The translations under genes were made by a program, and so were the position numbers. The notes under the pieces were generated by a model. It had not been told where the DNA came from, made no database searches, and saw nothing but the letters and a program-made list of their open reading frames with translations. Of a stretch of 64,000 nucleotides of DNA, positions 55,348 through 63,444 are shown one piece after another. Source of the DNA: Pirellulimonas nuda. GTDB taxonomy: Bacteria > Planctomycetota > Planctomycetia > Pirellulales > Lacipirellulaceae. Position 1 is the first letter of the stretch, and every line of letters begins with the position of its first letter. Location of the stretch: the NCBI RefSeq assembly GCF_007750855.1, contig NZ_CP036291.1, positions 5,244,905 to 5,308,904 of the forward strand. Reading direction: 5' to 3'.

Positions 55348-56895
55348 ATGTTGTTGCGAGTTAGGCGTTGCGTATCGACCGCTCTGATGGGCGTGCTCTG
55401 CATCGGCGTCTGTCAGGCCCAAGACGGGTTCACCGTGCTGTTCGACGGCGGCTCGCTCGACGCGTGGCGGGGCTACAAGAAGGACGCCCCCACCGACGGC
55501 TGGCGCGTCGAGGACGGGGTGCTCAAGCACTCCGGCGGCGCGGGCGACCTGATCACGCGCGAGAAGTACAAAGACTTCGACTTCCGCTTCCAGTGGCGGG
55601 TGGTCAAAGGTGGCAACAGCGGCATCATCTACCGCCTGAGCGAGACCGACGGCCCCCCGTACATGACCGGCCCCGAGTACCAGATCCTCGACAACCAGGC
55701 CCATAAGGACGGCAAGGTGGCGGCCACCTCCGCCGGGGCGCTCTACGCCATGTACCCGCCGGCCGAGGACGTAACCCGCCCCGTCGGCAAGTGGAACAAC
55801 GGCCGGATCGTCATCCGAAACGGCCGCGTGCAGCACTGGCTCAACGGCAAGAAGCTGCTCGAGGCCAACTGGGGAGACGACGACTGGAACGCCAAGATCG
55901 CCGCCAGCAAGTTCTCCAAGTGGGAAGGGTTCGCCAAGAACGACGAGGGCCACATCTCGCTGCAAGACCACGGCGGGCAGGCCGAGTTCCGCAACATCCG
56001 CATCAAACGCCTCGACGGCGCCGCGGCCCGTCCGGCCAAACGCGCCAAGCCCGCCGAGCCGCAAGCAGACGCCTCGGAGCGGCCGGCGCGGATCTTGTTT
56101 GTCACCCAGAGCGCCGGGTTCAGGCACCCGACCGTCGCCCGCAAGGCGACCGACCTGTCGTTCGCCGAACGCGTGATGACGGAGCTCGGGGTCCGCAGCG
56201 GGTTGTTCCGCGTTGATTGCACGCAGGACGTCGAGAAGGACTTCACGCCGGAGCGCCTGGCCGACTACGACATCGTGATGTTCTACACGACCGGCGCGAT
56301 GTACGACGCGAAGCGCATCCTGCCGATCCCCAAAGAGACCATGGACTGGTTCCTGAACGATTGGCTCAAGCAGCCGGGCCACGGCTTTATCGGCGTCCAC
56401 TCGGCCGCGGACACCTACCACGACTACGAGCCGTACTGGGACATGATCGGCGGCACCTTCAATGGGCACCCCTGGGGCGCCGGCAGCACGGTCGCCATCA
56501 GCGTGCAGGACCCCAGCCACCCGGCCTCCGCGCCGTGGGGCGACTCGTTCGTGATCGGCGACGAGATCTATCAGTTCAGCCACTGGCAGCCCGAGAAGGT
56601 CCGCGTGCTGATGAGCCTCGACATGCAAAACACCGACATCAAGAAGCCCTACCACGTGCCGGTGTTGTGGGTGAAGGACTACGGCCAGGGCCGCGTCATG
56701 CACATGAGCCTGGGGCACCGCGAGGACGTGTGGACCAACCCCAAGTACCAGGAGTCGCTGCTGGGCGGGGTCCGCTGGATCATGGGGCTGGCCGAGGGAG
56801 ACGCCACGCCGAACCCCGAGGTCTCCAAGGCCGAGGAAGCCAAGGCGCGCGAGGCGGTCGAGCAGGCGAAGAGCAAGCCGAAGTCGGCGGCCTAA
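55348..56895 (+). CDS. Secreted DUF1080 - ThuA-like fusion protein
   Basis: A protein of 515 residues. A signal peptide (about 1-25) is followed by a DUF1080 domain (about 27-225) starting F-T-V-L-F-D-G-G-S-L-D-A-W and including N-S-G-I-I-Y-R and G-P-E-Y-Q-I-L-D-N, then a ThuA-like domain (about 250-490) with A-G-F-R-H-P-T, F-Y-T-T-G-A and the G-F-I-G-V-H-S-A-A-D-T block, and W-V-K-D-Y-G-Q-G-R-V near the end. DUF1080 includes 3-keto-glycoside hydrolases; ThuA relates to sugar utilisation. Joint action on oxidised disaccharides is inferred. The C-terminus is a charged coil. Confidence 0.93.
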   Translation: MLLRVRRCVSTALMGVLCIGVCQAQDGFTVLFDGGSLDAWRGYKKDAPTDGWRVEDGVLKHSGGAGDLITREKYKDFDFRFQWRVVKGGNSGIIYRLSETDGPPYMTGPEYQILDNQAHKDGKVAATSAGALYAMYPPAEDVTRPVGKWNNGRIVIRNGRVQHWLNGKKLLEANWGDDDWNAKIAASKFSKWEGFAKNDEGHISLQDHGGQAEFRNIRIKRLDGAAARPAKRAKPAEPQADASERPARILFVTQSAGFRHPTVARKATDLSFAERVMTELGVRSGLFRVDCTQDVEKDFTPERLADYDIVMFYTTGAMYDAKRILPIPKETMDWFLNDWLKQPGHGFIGVHSAADTYHDYEPYWDMIGGTFNGHPWGAGSTVAISVQDPSHPASAPWGDSFVIGDEIYQFSHWQPEKVRVLMSLDMQNTDIKKPYHVPVLWVKDYGQGRVMHMSLGHREDVWTNPKYQESLLGGVRWIMGLAEGDATPNPEVSKAEEAKAREAVEQAKSKPKSAA

Positions 56896-56929
56896 CTCGC
56901 CGGCGCGTGAGCGTGTGGGTGGGCGCGTC

Positions 56930-57961
56930 CTAGGCGCCCCACTGGACGCCCATCATCAAGCAGTTGATGCCCGAACCGATGCCGAGCATCGCGACCCGGT
57001 CGCCCGGGGCGACGCGCCCCGCGTCGACCGCCAGCGAGAGGGTGGTCGGCAGCGCCGCCGAGCCGGTGTTGCCGAGCGTCTCGACCGTAGCGAAGTCGCG
57101 CTCCTCCGGCAGCCCCAGCGCCCCGAGCATCATCCGCCGGTGGGCGACGCCCACTTGGTGGCAGACGCTGAGGTCGATCTGGTCGCGGCGCCAGCCGGCC
57201 TCGGCCAGGAAGTGCTCAAACGTCTCGGCGCCCGCCGCCACGCCGCGGCGCATCAGCTTCTCGCTGTCGGTCTGCATCACCTGCTGCAGGCCCTCGCTCT
57301 GGCACAGGTCGTGGTCCTCGGTCGCGGCCGTGGCGGCGGCCGAGGTGAGGCGCCGGCCCGTGCGGCTGAGCGACGCGTCGCACAGCACCAGGGCCGCGGC
57401 GGCCGAACCGATGGTGAGCGAAGCGACCGATCGCTTGATCGTGTCGCGGCTAAGGGTCTCGTCGGTGTTGAGCCGCTCGATCGTGTTGTCTACCAGTGGG
57501 CGTCCACACTCGGCGCCGACGACGATGCCGGCCTCGACCTGGCCGAGCTCGATCATCGAGGCGATCTGCAGCGCGCCGGTGAGGATCCCCAGGCAGGCGT
57601 TCGACACGTCGAAGGCGAGCCCGCGTCTGGGCAGCCCCAGGGCGTGGTGGACCCGGCACGCGGTGGCGGGTTCGAGATGGTCGCGGCAGACCGAGCCGTG
57701 GATCAGCACGCCGAGCTTCTCGATGGGGACGCCGCTCGACCGCAGGGCGCGCCGTCCCGCCTCGATGGCCAGGTCGCCGGGCCGGGCGCCGGGGGGGAAG
57801 AACCGCCGCTCGCCGATGCCGGTCATCAGCTCCAGACGCCCCTCAGGGAGCCGCAGCCGGCGGTAGAGGGGCCCCAGCCGCGTTTCGATCTCGGCGCTCG
57901 TGACACGCTGTTCTGGGAGCACGTGGCCCAGCCCTTCGAGGCAAACCCGGGAAAATCTCAT
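56930..57961 (-). CDS. 3-oxoacyl-ACP synthase III family enzyme, OleA-like
   Basis: A protein of 343 residues of the thiolase superfamily. The catalytic triad is C123 (S-N-A-C-L-G), the histidine in C-H-Q-V-G and the asparagine in L-G-N-T-G-S-A. The wording M-T-G-I-G-E-R-R-F near 47-55 and L-E-P-A-T-A near 98 is closer to the OleA branch, which condenses two acyl-CoAs head to head for long-chain olefin synthesis, than to FabH. No oleB, oleC or oleD gene is adjacent. The ATG at 57961 was chosen over 57985 by family fit. Confidence 0.88.
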   Translation of the reverse strand: MRFSRVCLEGLGHVLPEQRVTSAEIETRLGPLYRRLRLPEGRLELMTGIGERRFFPPGARPGDLAIEAGRRALRSSGVPIEKLGVLIHGSVCRDHLEPATACRVHHALGLPRRGLAFDVSNACLGILTGALQIASMIELGQVEAGIVVGAECGRPLVDNTIERLNTDETLSRDTIKRSVASLTIGSAAAALVLCDASLSRTGRRLTSAAATAATEDHDLCQSEGLQQVMQTDSEKLMRRGVAAGAETFEHFLAEAGWRRDQIDLSVCHQVGVAHRRMMLGALGLPEERDFATVETLGNTGSAALPTTLSLAVDAGRVAPGDRVAMLGIGSGINCLMMGVQWGA

Positions 57962-58554
57962 GGCGCGGCTGTTCTTAGGAAGCACGAACGGTAGGAAGGG
58001 AGGGCCAACTCACTAGACGAGCGTAGCGGGAGAGGGGGCGACCGATAAGCCGGCCACGCCGGCCGGGGAGGCTGGGGGCCGGCGGGTGCTTGCACAAGCT
58101 ATAGTGGTCAAGATTTTTTTGAGGCGCAAGATCGTCCAAGCCATTGACTCTTGGCCAAACCCGTTTACCATCCCGCTCCAGACTTGCGACCCACGCTTAT
58201 AGGCCGGGTGACACGGCCGCATCCACACAGGGAGCAACACCGGTAGGACGATAGGGACATCGCACCGGCGCCGAGCTTGGACCCATACCCTCCGCATCCA
58301 TACGGGGGACCACCAAGCCACCGGCGAACGCCGCACAACTTGCTGCCGTTCGGTCAGGGAAGGCCCCCGCTTGGGTTCGCTCTCTGCCCTTGGGCGCAAG
58401 ACGGTTCGGCGCAACAGACGCCAAGCGCCCCCGGGCCTCCGCCGAAGCGGTGGGCTGAGCGTGCTTGCTATGCGAACCCTGACGCCACACCGGCGCAGCC
58501 CCCAAACGCGAACGTGCGGAATGACTCCGCCCGGATCGAAAGGGAATGATTCGC
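57962..58554. other. Intergenic stretch with a possible promoter
   Basis: Between divergent genes. TTGACT near 58145 with TACCAT 16 bases on could be a promoter for the rightward gene with a leader of about 380 bases. Nothing else is recognised; short open frames here look random. Confidence 0.4.
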
Positions 58555-59298
58555 ATGTCTAAAACCGTCATCGGCATCAACGCAGACTACCGCGCCGCCC
58601 AAGGCGAGAAGCCCGCGCTCACCTACCTGACCGCGGCCTACTACGATTCGATCCTGCAGGCCGGCGGATTGCCGGTGGTGCTGCCCCCGCTGGCCGAAGA
58701 GGCCGACATCCATCAGGCGCTCGACCTGGTAGACGGCGTGATGCTGATCGGCGGCGCCGACCTCGACCCCCGCCGCGACGGCTGGATGCTGCACCCCTCG
58801 GTCCGCGCCATGGCGCCGCGCCGCGAGTCGTTCGACCGCACCCTGGCCCGGGTGGTCGCCGACCGCCGCGTGCCCGTGTTCGGCATCGGCGCCGGCATGC
58901 AGTTGATCAACGTCACCCGCGGCGGCAACCTCCACCTGCACATCCCGGAAGACGTGCCCACCGCCCTGCCGCACAAGGACAACCTCGACCCGGCCCACCG
59001 GCACACGCTTGAGCTGCGGCCCGGGTCGCTGATGGAGCGCGTGTTCGGCGACGGCGAGCTGCGCGTCAACAGCATGCACCACATGGCCATCGACGACCTC
59101 GCCCCCGGCTTCCACGTCACCGCCCGCTGCCCGGACGGCATCGTTGAGGCGATCGAGAGCACCTCGCCCGATTGGTTCGCCATCGGCACCCAGTTCCACC
59201 CCGAGGCCGACACCGCTTCGGCCCTGGACGTGCGGATCTTCGAAGAATTTGTCATCGGCGTGAAGGAAAGCCGCGAGGCGGTCCGCATCGCCGCCTAA
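58555..59298 (+). CDS. Class I glutamine amidotransferase-like (PuuD-type) protein lacking the catalytic cysteine
   Basis: A protein of 247 residues of the gamma-glutamyl-GABA hydrolase (peptidase C26) family by order: M-L-I-G-G-A-D-L-D-P near 63-72, and Q-F-H-P-E-A-D near 218. The nucleophile elbow normally reads G-I-C-R-G-M-Q; here it is G110-I-G112-A-G114-M-Q, so the cysteine is replaced by glycine. Amidase activity by the usual mechanism is therefore impossible and a binding role is more likely. The ATG at 58555 is used because AAGGGA lies nine bases before it; a second ATG at 58546 is in frame. Confidence 0.83.
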   Translation: MSKTVIGINADYRAAQGEKPALTYLTAAYYDSILQAGGLPVVLPPLAEEADIHQALDLVDGVMLIGGADLDPRRDGWMLHPSVRAMAPRRESFDRTLARVVADRRVPVFGIGAGMQLINVTRGGNLHLHIPEDVPTALPHKDNLDPAHRHTLELRPGSLMERVFGDGELRVNSMHHMAIDDLAPGFHVTARCPDGIVEAIESTSPDWFAIGTQFHPEADTASALDVRIFEEFVIGVKESREAVRIAA

Positions 59299-59431
59299 CG
59301 GCACCATTGAGGCATCGCACTAGGCGTCACGAGCTTTGTTCGGGGACGCCCATGGACGGGCCCCGGGGCGATTTCCCGCACGCCCCGGGTTAGGCCGCAT
59401 CCGCGGCCGGCAGGACCACCCCCAATGAGAG

Positions 59432-59463
59432 GCCCGGCGTGTGCCCCGCAGCACACGCCGGGC
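59432..59463 (+). terminator. Hairpin after the amidotransferase-like gene
   Basis: GCCCGGCGTGTG pairs with CACACGCCGGGC around a CCCCGCAG loop. A loose T-rich stretch follows (TTGCTCGTTTCT). It can be a terminator or an mRNA end. Confidence 0.6.
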
Positions 59464-59584
59464 TTGCTCGTTTCTGGGGCGCCCGGCCGGGGGCCGGACG
59501 GGACGTTGCGGCCGAGATTCCGTTCGCGTAAACTACTGGGCTTCCGCCAACTCGACAGTTAAAAATCTAGACCCGGCATCCGCC

Positions 59585-59788
59585 ATGACGATCGATAAAA
59601 CCCTGAAAGTAAAGCGTGGCGCCACCAGCAACCGCAGCGTCATGACGCGCGTTGAGCGGATCCAGAAGCTCCGCGAAGGGGACCGCTGGGGCGAAGAGGC
59701 CTCGCCGTTCGGCCTCCCCAAGGTGCGGGTCCGCAAGCTGCAGATGAAGAAAAAGAAGAAGACCAAGAAGGACGACGACGACAAGTAG
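59585..59788 (+). CDS. Planctomycete/Verrucomicrobia/Chlamydiae small basic protein
   Basis: A protein of 67 residues starting M-T-I-D-K-T-L-K-V-K-R-G, with R-V-E-R-I near 22-26 and F-G-L-P-K-V-R-V at 42-49. This corresponds to TIGR04137, a short family confined to the PVC superphylum, of unknown function. The last residues, five K then T-K-K and D-D-D-D-K, are a repetitive charged tail. It is a useful taxonomic marker. A link to the ribosome or RNA is often assumed from its basic charge but not proven. Confidence 0.93.
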   Translation: MTIDKTLKVKRGATSNRSVMTRVERIQKLREGDRWGEEASPFGLPKVRVRKLQMKKKKKTKKDDDDK

Positions 59789-59937
59789 GCCGCCCGGCCC
59801 CTCCCCGGGCTGCCTTAACAGGTGCGGCGGCTCTCGCCGGGGATCAGGCCCTGCCGAGGCACGGCGCGGGCCTGCGTCACCTTCAGTCAACAAGCGCCAC
59901 GGCTCAACAGCAGCCGGCGCTTCGGTTCACCCGGTGT

Positions 59938-60978
59938 TTAGCGGCCGGCGTTCTGGATCTCGTCCAGCTTCACGGCCAGCGCCGTCAGGATGTCTCGCTC
60001 CGCCAGGCTCTGCTCTCCCTGCGCCTCGGCAAGGTCTGCCTGCCGCTGCTTGACCCGATCGCCCAGCCGGTCGATCGTCTGCCGCATGTCGGGCCGGTGC
60101 CCCACCTCGCGGGCCTCTGACGTGGTAAGGCCATTGAGGTAAAGCCGCAAGAAGCGGTCCTCGCTGCTGAGCTGCTCTAGGTCGCGCACCAACCCCGCCA
60201 GCTCGAACGCGCTGGGGGGGCGTTGGTCGCTCAGCCGCGCATCGATCGCGGCCAGCCCTTGCGACAGCCCACGGACCCGCGCCGAAAGCTCGCGGAGGTC
60301 GACCGATCCACGCGGGCGCGGAGGTAGTTCTGGCTTGAGCCGCGTCTGGCGCTGGGCGGGCCGCTCGATCGGCGCCGACGCTACGGCGACCGGGTCGTCG
60401 CGGAAGGGGTCGTCTCGGAACGGATCGCTCCAGTTGATTCGGGCGGCCGCCGGGTGCTCGTTGGAGGCCACCACCGGGAGCTCGGGCCGGGCCGGCCGCA
60501 AGGCGGGCTGGGGCGTCACCGGAGCGGGCGCCGGAGTGGGATCGACCTGCGAAGCGACGCTGCGCGGCATGGGCGCCGGCGCCGGCTCGGTAATTGGCGT
60601 GGGCTCCGCGATCGGCTCGGGCGCAAGGGGCGCCGCGGCGATCTGCTTCTGGGAGAACTCGGGGGGCGCCGGCATCGGCTTCTTCGAACCGGCCATCGAC
60701 GCCCGCAACGCGTCCAACAGCCAGCGCTCCATCACCTGGGCGTCGGCGTCGCTCTTCGGCGAGGCGTTCCACAGGTCGATCGCCTCGGCCAACCGGTCGC
60801 GGCCTGCCTGCTTCTCCCCGCCGGAGGTGGGGTAACGCAGGTCGAGCTGCGCGCTAATGTCGCCCGCTAGCTGCTGCAGCACCGACCGCTGCGGGGATTG
60901 CGCCAGGGCGGGCGCCGGCGCCCACGCGCCCATGACAGCGGACAGGGCCAGAAGCAGGAGTAGGTTGACTGATCGCAT
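59938..60978 (-). CDS. Exported proline-rich protein, unknown function
   Basis: A protein of 346 residues. A signal peptide (about 1-26, A-L-A cleavage) is followed by a helical segment (28-95), a proline- and alanine-rich linker (about 100-215) that includes a tandem D-P-F-R-D-D-P-F-R-D-D-P, and a C-terminal helical, probably coiled-coil part (about 225-346). No enzyme motif is seen. It is divergent from the small basic protein side and convergent with nothing; a periplasmic structural or scaffolding role is possible but not supported by motifs. Confidence 0.75.
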   Translation of the reverse strand: MRSVNLLLLLALSAVMGAWAPAPALAQSPQRSVLQQLAGDISAQLDLRYPTSGGEKQAGRDRLAEAIDLWNASPKSDADAQVMERWLLDALRASMAGSKKPMPAPPEFSQKQIAAAPLAPEPIAEPTPITEPAPAPMPRSVASQVDPTPAPAPVTPQPALRPARPELPVVASNEHPAAARINWSDPFRDDPFRDDPVAVASAPIERPAQRQTRLKPELPPRPRGSVDLRELSARVRGLSQGLAAIDARLSDQRPPSAFELAGLVRDLEQLSSEDRFLRLYLNGLTTSEAREVGHRPDMRQTIDRLGDRVKQRQADLAEAQGEQSLAERDILTALAVKLDEIQNAGR

Positions 60979-61126
60979 CTGGTTATCCAGGGCTTAGTGA
61001 CGCATACACGGCGTGCTTCGCCCCTAAGGCTAGATTCACCGCCGCCAGAGTCAACGCGGTACGGGCCGCCCGGCTGGGCGCCGCGGCCGGCCCGGTGCGG
61101 TTTGCTCCGGTTGCAACGACTTTGCG

Positions 61127-62269
61127 TCAGGCGCCAGCGCTGGACGCCTCGCCGTCCCCCAGGCGACCCCGGATATAGACGTCGCCCTCGACCTGCTCGA
61201 TCACCGCGTCCACCAGCCGCGCCCCCGCCGCGATCGTGCCCTGCCCCGCCCCACCCATCGGCGAGGGGGCGCCGGCGCCGCCGATTAGCTTCGTCGCGAC
61301 GAAAACGTGGGCCTCATCGACGAGCCTCGCGTCGAACATCGACCCCAGCAGCACGCCCCCTCCCTCGACCAGAACGTTGGTCATCCCGCGGGCGCCGAGC
61401 AGCTCGACCAGACGCGTGACGACGGGGACCCGGTCGTCGTTGTCCAGGCACACCACGTCGGCGCCCAGGCTGCCGAGCTTCGCGCAGGCGGCCTCTTCCT
61501 CCGCCGAGCGGGCGACCACGATCACCGGCGCGTCCGCAATTGTTTCCATCAGCCGGCAATCGGGGGCGATGGGCCCCACCACCACGCGGGCCGCTACCCG
61601 CGGCCCCGGGGGGCGGGCGATGAGCAGCGGGTTGTCGAGCTGGGCGGTGCGCCGGCCGACGACGATGGCGTCCATCCGCCCGCGGAGCCGCTGCACGATG
61701 GCCCGCGACGCCTCGCCGCTGATCCACTTGCTGTCGCCAGAGGCGGTAGCGATCTTGCCGTCGAGCGTCATCGCCCACTTGGCGATCACCCACGGCCGGC
61801 CGGTCGCCAGGCGTTTCAGGTAGGGCGCCAGCACCCGCCGGGCGGGCTCGGCGCCGGGGCCAAGCTCACACACCACGCCGGCGGCCCGCAACCGGTGGAT
61901 CCCCCCGCCGGCCACCTGCGGGAACGGGTCGGCGACCGCCGCCACCACCCGCGTCACGCCGGCCGCCAGAATCGCGTCGGTGCACGGCGGCGTCTTGCCG
62001 GTGTGGCAGCAGGGCTCAAGCGACACGTACAGCGTGGCCCCGCGGGCCCCCTCGCCCGCGGCGTTCAGGGCGTTCACCTCTGCGTGCGGGCCGCCAAACC
62101 GCTCGTGCCACCCCTCACCCACCAGGCGGCCTTCGCGGACGACGACACAGCCGACCATCGGGTTGGGCTCGACGAGGCCCTCGCCGCGCAGCGCGAGCTC
62201 TGCCGCACGCCGCGCCCAGTGCTCGTCGCGGTCGGAAGGATCGGCAGGGTCTATGGAAGCGTCCGTCAC
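61127..62269 (-). CDS. ribD: Riboflavin biosynthesis deaminase/reductase
   Basis: A protein of 380 residues with an N-terminal deaminase domain and a C-terminal reductase domain, catalysing steps two and three of riboflavin synthesis from GTP. Zinc ligands are H62 (P-H-A-E, with catalytic E64), C87 and C96 in E-P-C-C-H-T-G-K-T-P-P-C. The reductase begins W-V-I-A-K-W-A-M-T-L-D-G-K-I-A-T and has G-R-R-T and L-V-E-G-G-G. The start is GTG at 62269. No other rib gene is adjacent, and no FMN riboswitch was recognised upstream. Confidence 0.94.
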   Translation of the reverse strand: MTDASIDPADPSDRDEHWARRAAELALRGEGLVEPNPMVGCVVVREGRLVGEGWHERFGGPHAEVNALNAAGEGARGATLYVSLEPCCHTGKTPPCTDAILAAGVTRVVAAVADPFPQVAGGGIHRLRAAGVVCELGPGAEPARRVLAPYLKRLATGRPWVIAKWAMTLDGKIATASGDSKWISGEASRAIVQRLRGRMDAIVVGRRTAQLDNPLLIARPPGPRVAARVVVGPIAPDCRLMETIADAPVIVVARSAEEEAACAKLGSLGADVVCLDNDDRVPVVTRLVELLGARGMTNVLVEGGGVLLGSMFDARLVDEAHVFVATKLIGGAGAPSPMGGAGQGTIAAGARLVDAVIEQVEGDVYIRGRLGDGEASSAGA

Positions 62270-62486
62270 AGCGACCTGTCGTGAAGTGCAGGGAGCGGGC
62301 CAATCCGTACTAAGAACGAAGCCGCCGACCGGCGCCGATCGTGGCGGACCGACTCAACGCCCCAACAGAAAACGTTTGCGGCGACCGCCGGCGACCCCAT
62401 ACGATCTAAACATCCAAGTTGACCGGCGTCTATCGTCGGCGTCACGTCTCTGCCTGGTCTCCACACGAACCCGGAGCGCCCCTGCC

Positions 62487-62855
62487 ATGATCCACCACCA
62501 ACTGCTCCCCGACCAGCGGGTCCTGGTCGTCACCCCCGAGAGCCCGCTGGAGAAGCGCGACTTCGAGGCCCTGGCGCCGATCGTCGACCGTGTGATCGCC
62601 GAGCACGGGTCGCTTGGCGGGCTGATGATCTACACCAAGAGCTTCCCCGGCTGGAAAGACTTCTCGGCGATGCTGGGCCACTTTAATTTCGTCAAGGACC
62701 ACCAAAAGCACATCACCAAGGTGGCCGCGGTCACCGACAGCGCGTTCCTGTCGATCCTGCCAAGCGTGGCCTCCTTCTTCGTACACGCCAAGGTGCGGCA
62801 CTTCGACTACGAAGACAAAGCCGAAGCGCTGGCGTGGCTCGACAGCGACACGTAG
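62487..62855 (+). CDS. SpoIIAA-like (STAS-type) protein
   Basis: A protein of 122 residues with the pattern of the SpoIIAA-like family: L-x-I/V strand, then D-F-E-A-L near 30, the G-W-K-D-F-S-A-M-L-G-H-F block near 60 and K-V-A-A-V-T-D-S near 83. Members are widespread, often annotated as STAS-like, with unknown function. The stop codon TAG is the first part of a dispersed TAGGTCAGGC repeat, so the end may have been changed by repeat insertion. Confidence 0.85.
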   Translation: MIHHQLLPDQRVLVVTPESPLEKRDFEALAPIVDRVIAEHGSLGGLMIYTKSFPGWKDFSAMLGHFNFVKDHQKHITKVAAVTDSAFLSILPSVASFFVHAKVRHFDYEDKAEALAWLDSDT

Positions 62856-62871
62856 GTCAGGCCGTGCCTGA
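62853..62871. repeat. Single unit of the TAGGTCAGGC-GTGCCTGA repeat
   Basis: TAGGTCAGGCCGTGCCTGA, the same family as 11825-11889 and 22482-22500. It begins with the stop codon of the preceding gene. Confidence 0.8.
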
Positions 62872-63091
62872 CGCCTGGCTGGAGCCCAGCCACGCCGCGA
62901 AGCAGGAAAGGGAAGATGGCGACGCTTGGAGATGAGGGGATAGGCGTCCGCGGGTCTGAACGCCGCCAAGCAGGATGGCTGGATCGATGCGACCGGTTGC
63001 AAACCGTCAGTCAACGAATCAACGCATCCCCCTACCTCCCGTTCATCTCCACCCCTCCCTTCTGTCTTTCGCGGCCTCGTTTTCCTTTAGG

Positions 63092-63440
63092 CTACGACGG
63101 CATCCACAGCTTCTTTTCCCCCGCGGTCGCCGCGGCGCCGTCGGGGGTCCAGATGGCCGAGGCCGGGGCCGGTTCGGCGGGGGGGCCGAGGTGGGCACCC
63201 TGTTGCAGCGCCCCGGCCGGGTCGGGGACGTCCGGCAGCGCGCCGATCGCGCTGAGGATGGCGTACACCCGCTCGGCGATGCCGGGCTCGTCGAAGTGGT
63301 TGCTGCGGAGGTGGTTGAGCTGCTCCAGGGCCTCCTGCTCGCGCCCGACTCGATCAGCGGCTCGAACGACAGCACCTCCCACTTAGCGACCGATTCGCCG
63401 AAGGCCTCCGCGCGACGTGGGTGGGCGCCAAGCAGGCTAT
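63092..63440 (-). pseudogene. Frameshifted remnant of an unknown gene
   Basis: One frame reads E-S-V-A-K-W-E-V-L-S-F-E-P-L-I-E-S-G and then loses sense; a second frame, one base away, carries on as R-E-Q-E-A-L-E-Q-L-N-H-L-R-S-N-H-F-D-E-P-G-I-A-E-R. Restoring one base near 63353 joins them into a single protein-like sequence ending K-K-L-W-M-P-S. No in-frame start is found before the first stop upstream, so it is a 3' fragment. Family not recognised. Confidence 0.65.
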
Positions 63441-63444
63441 CACA

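Noticed and set aside
62270-62486. FMN riboswitch upstream of ribD
   Set aside because: The conserved RFN elements could not be found on the minus strand before the GTG start.
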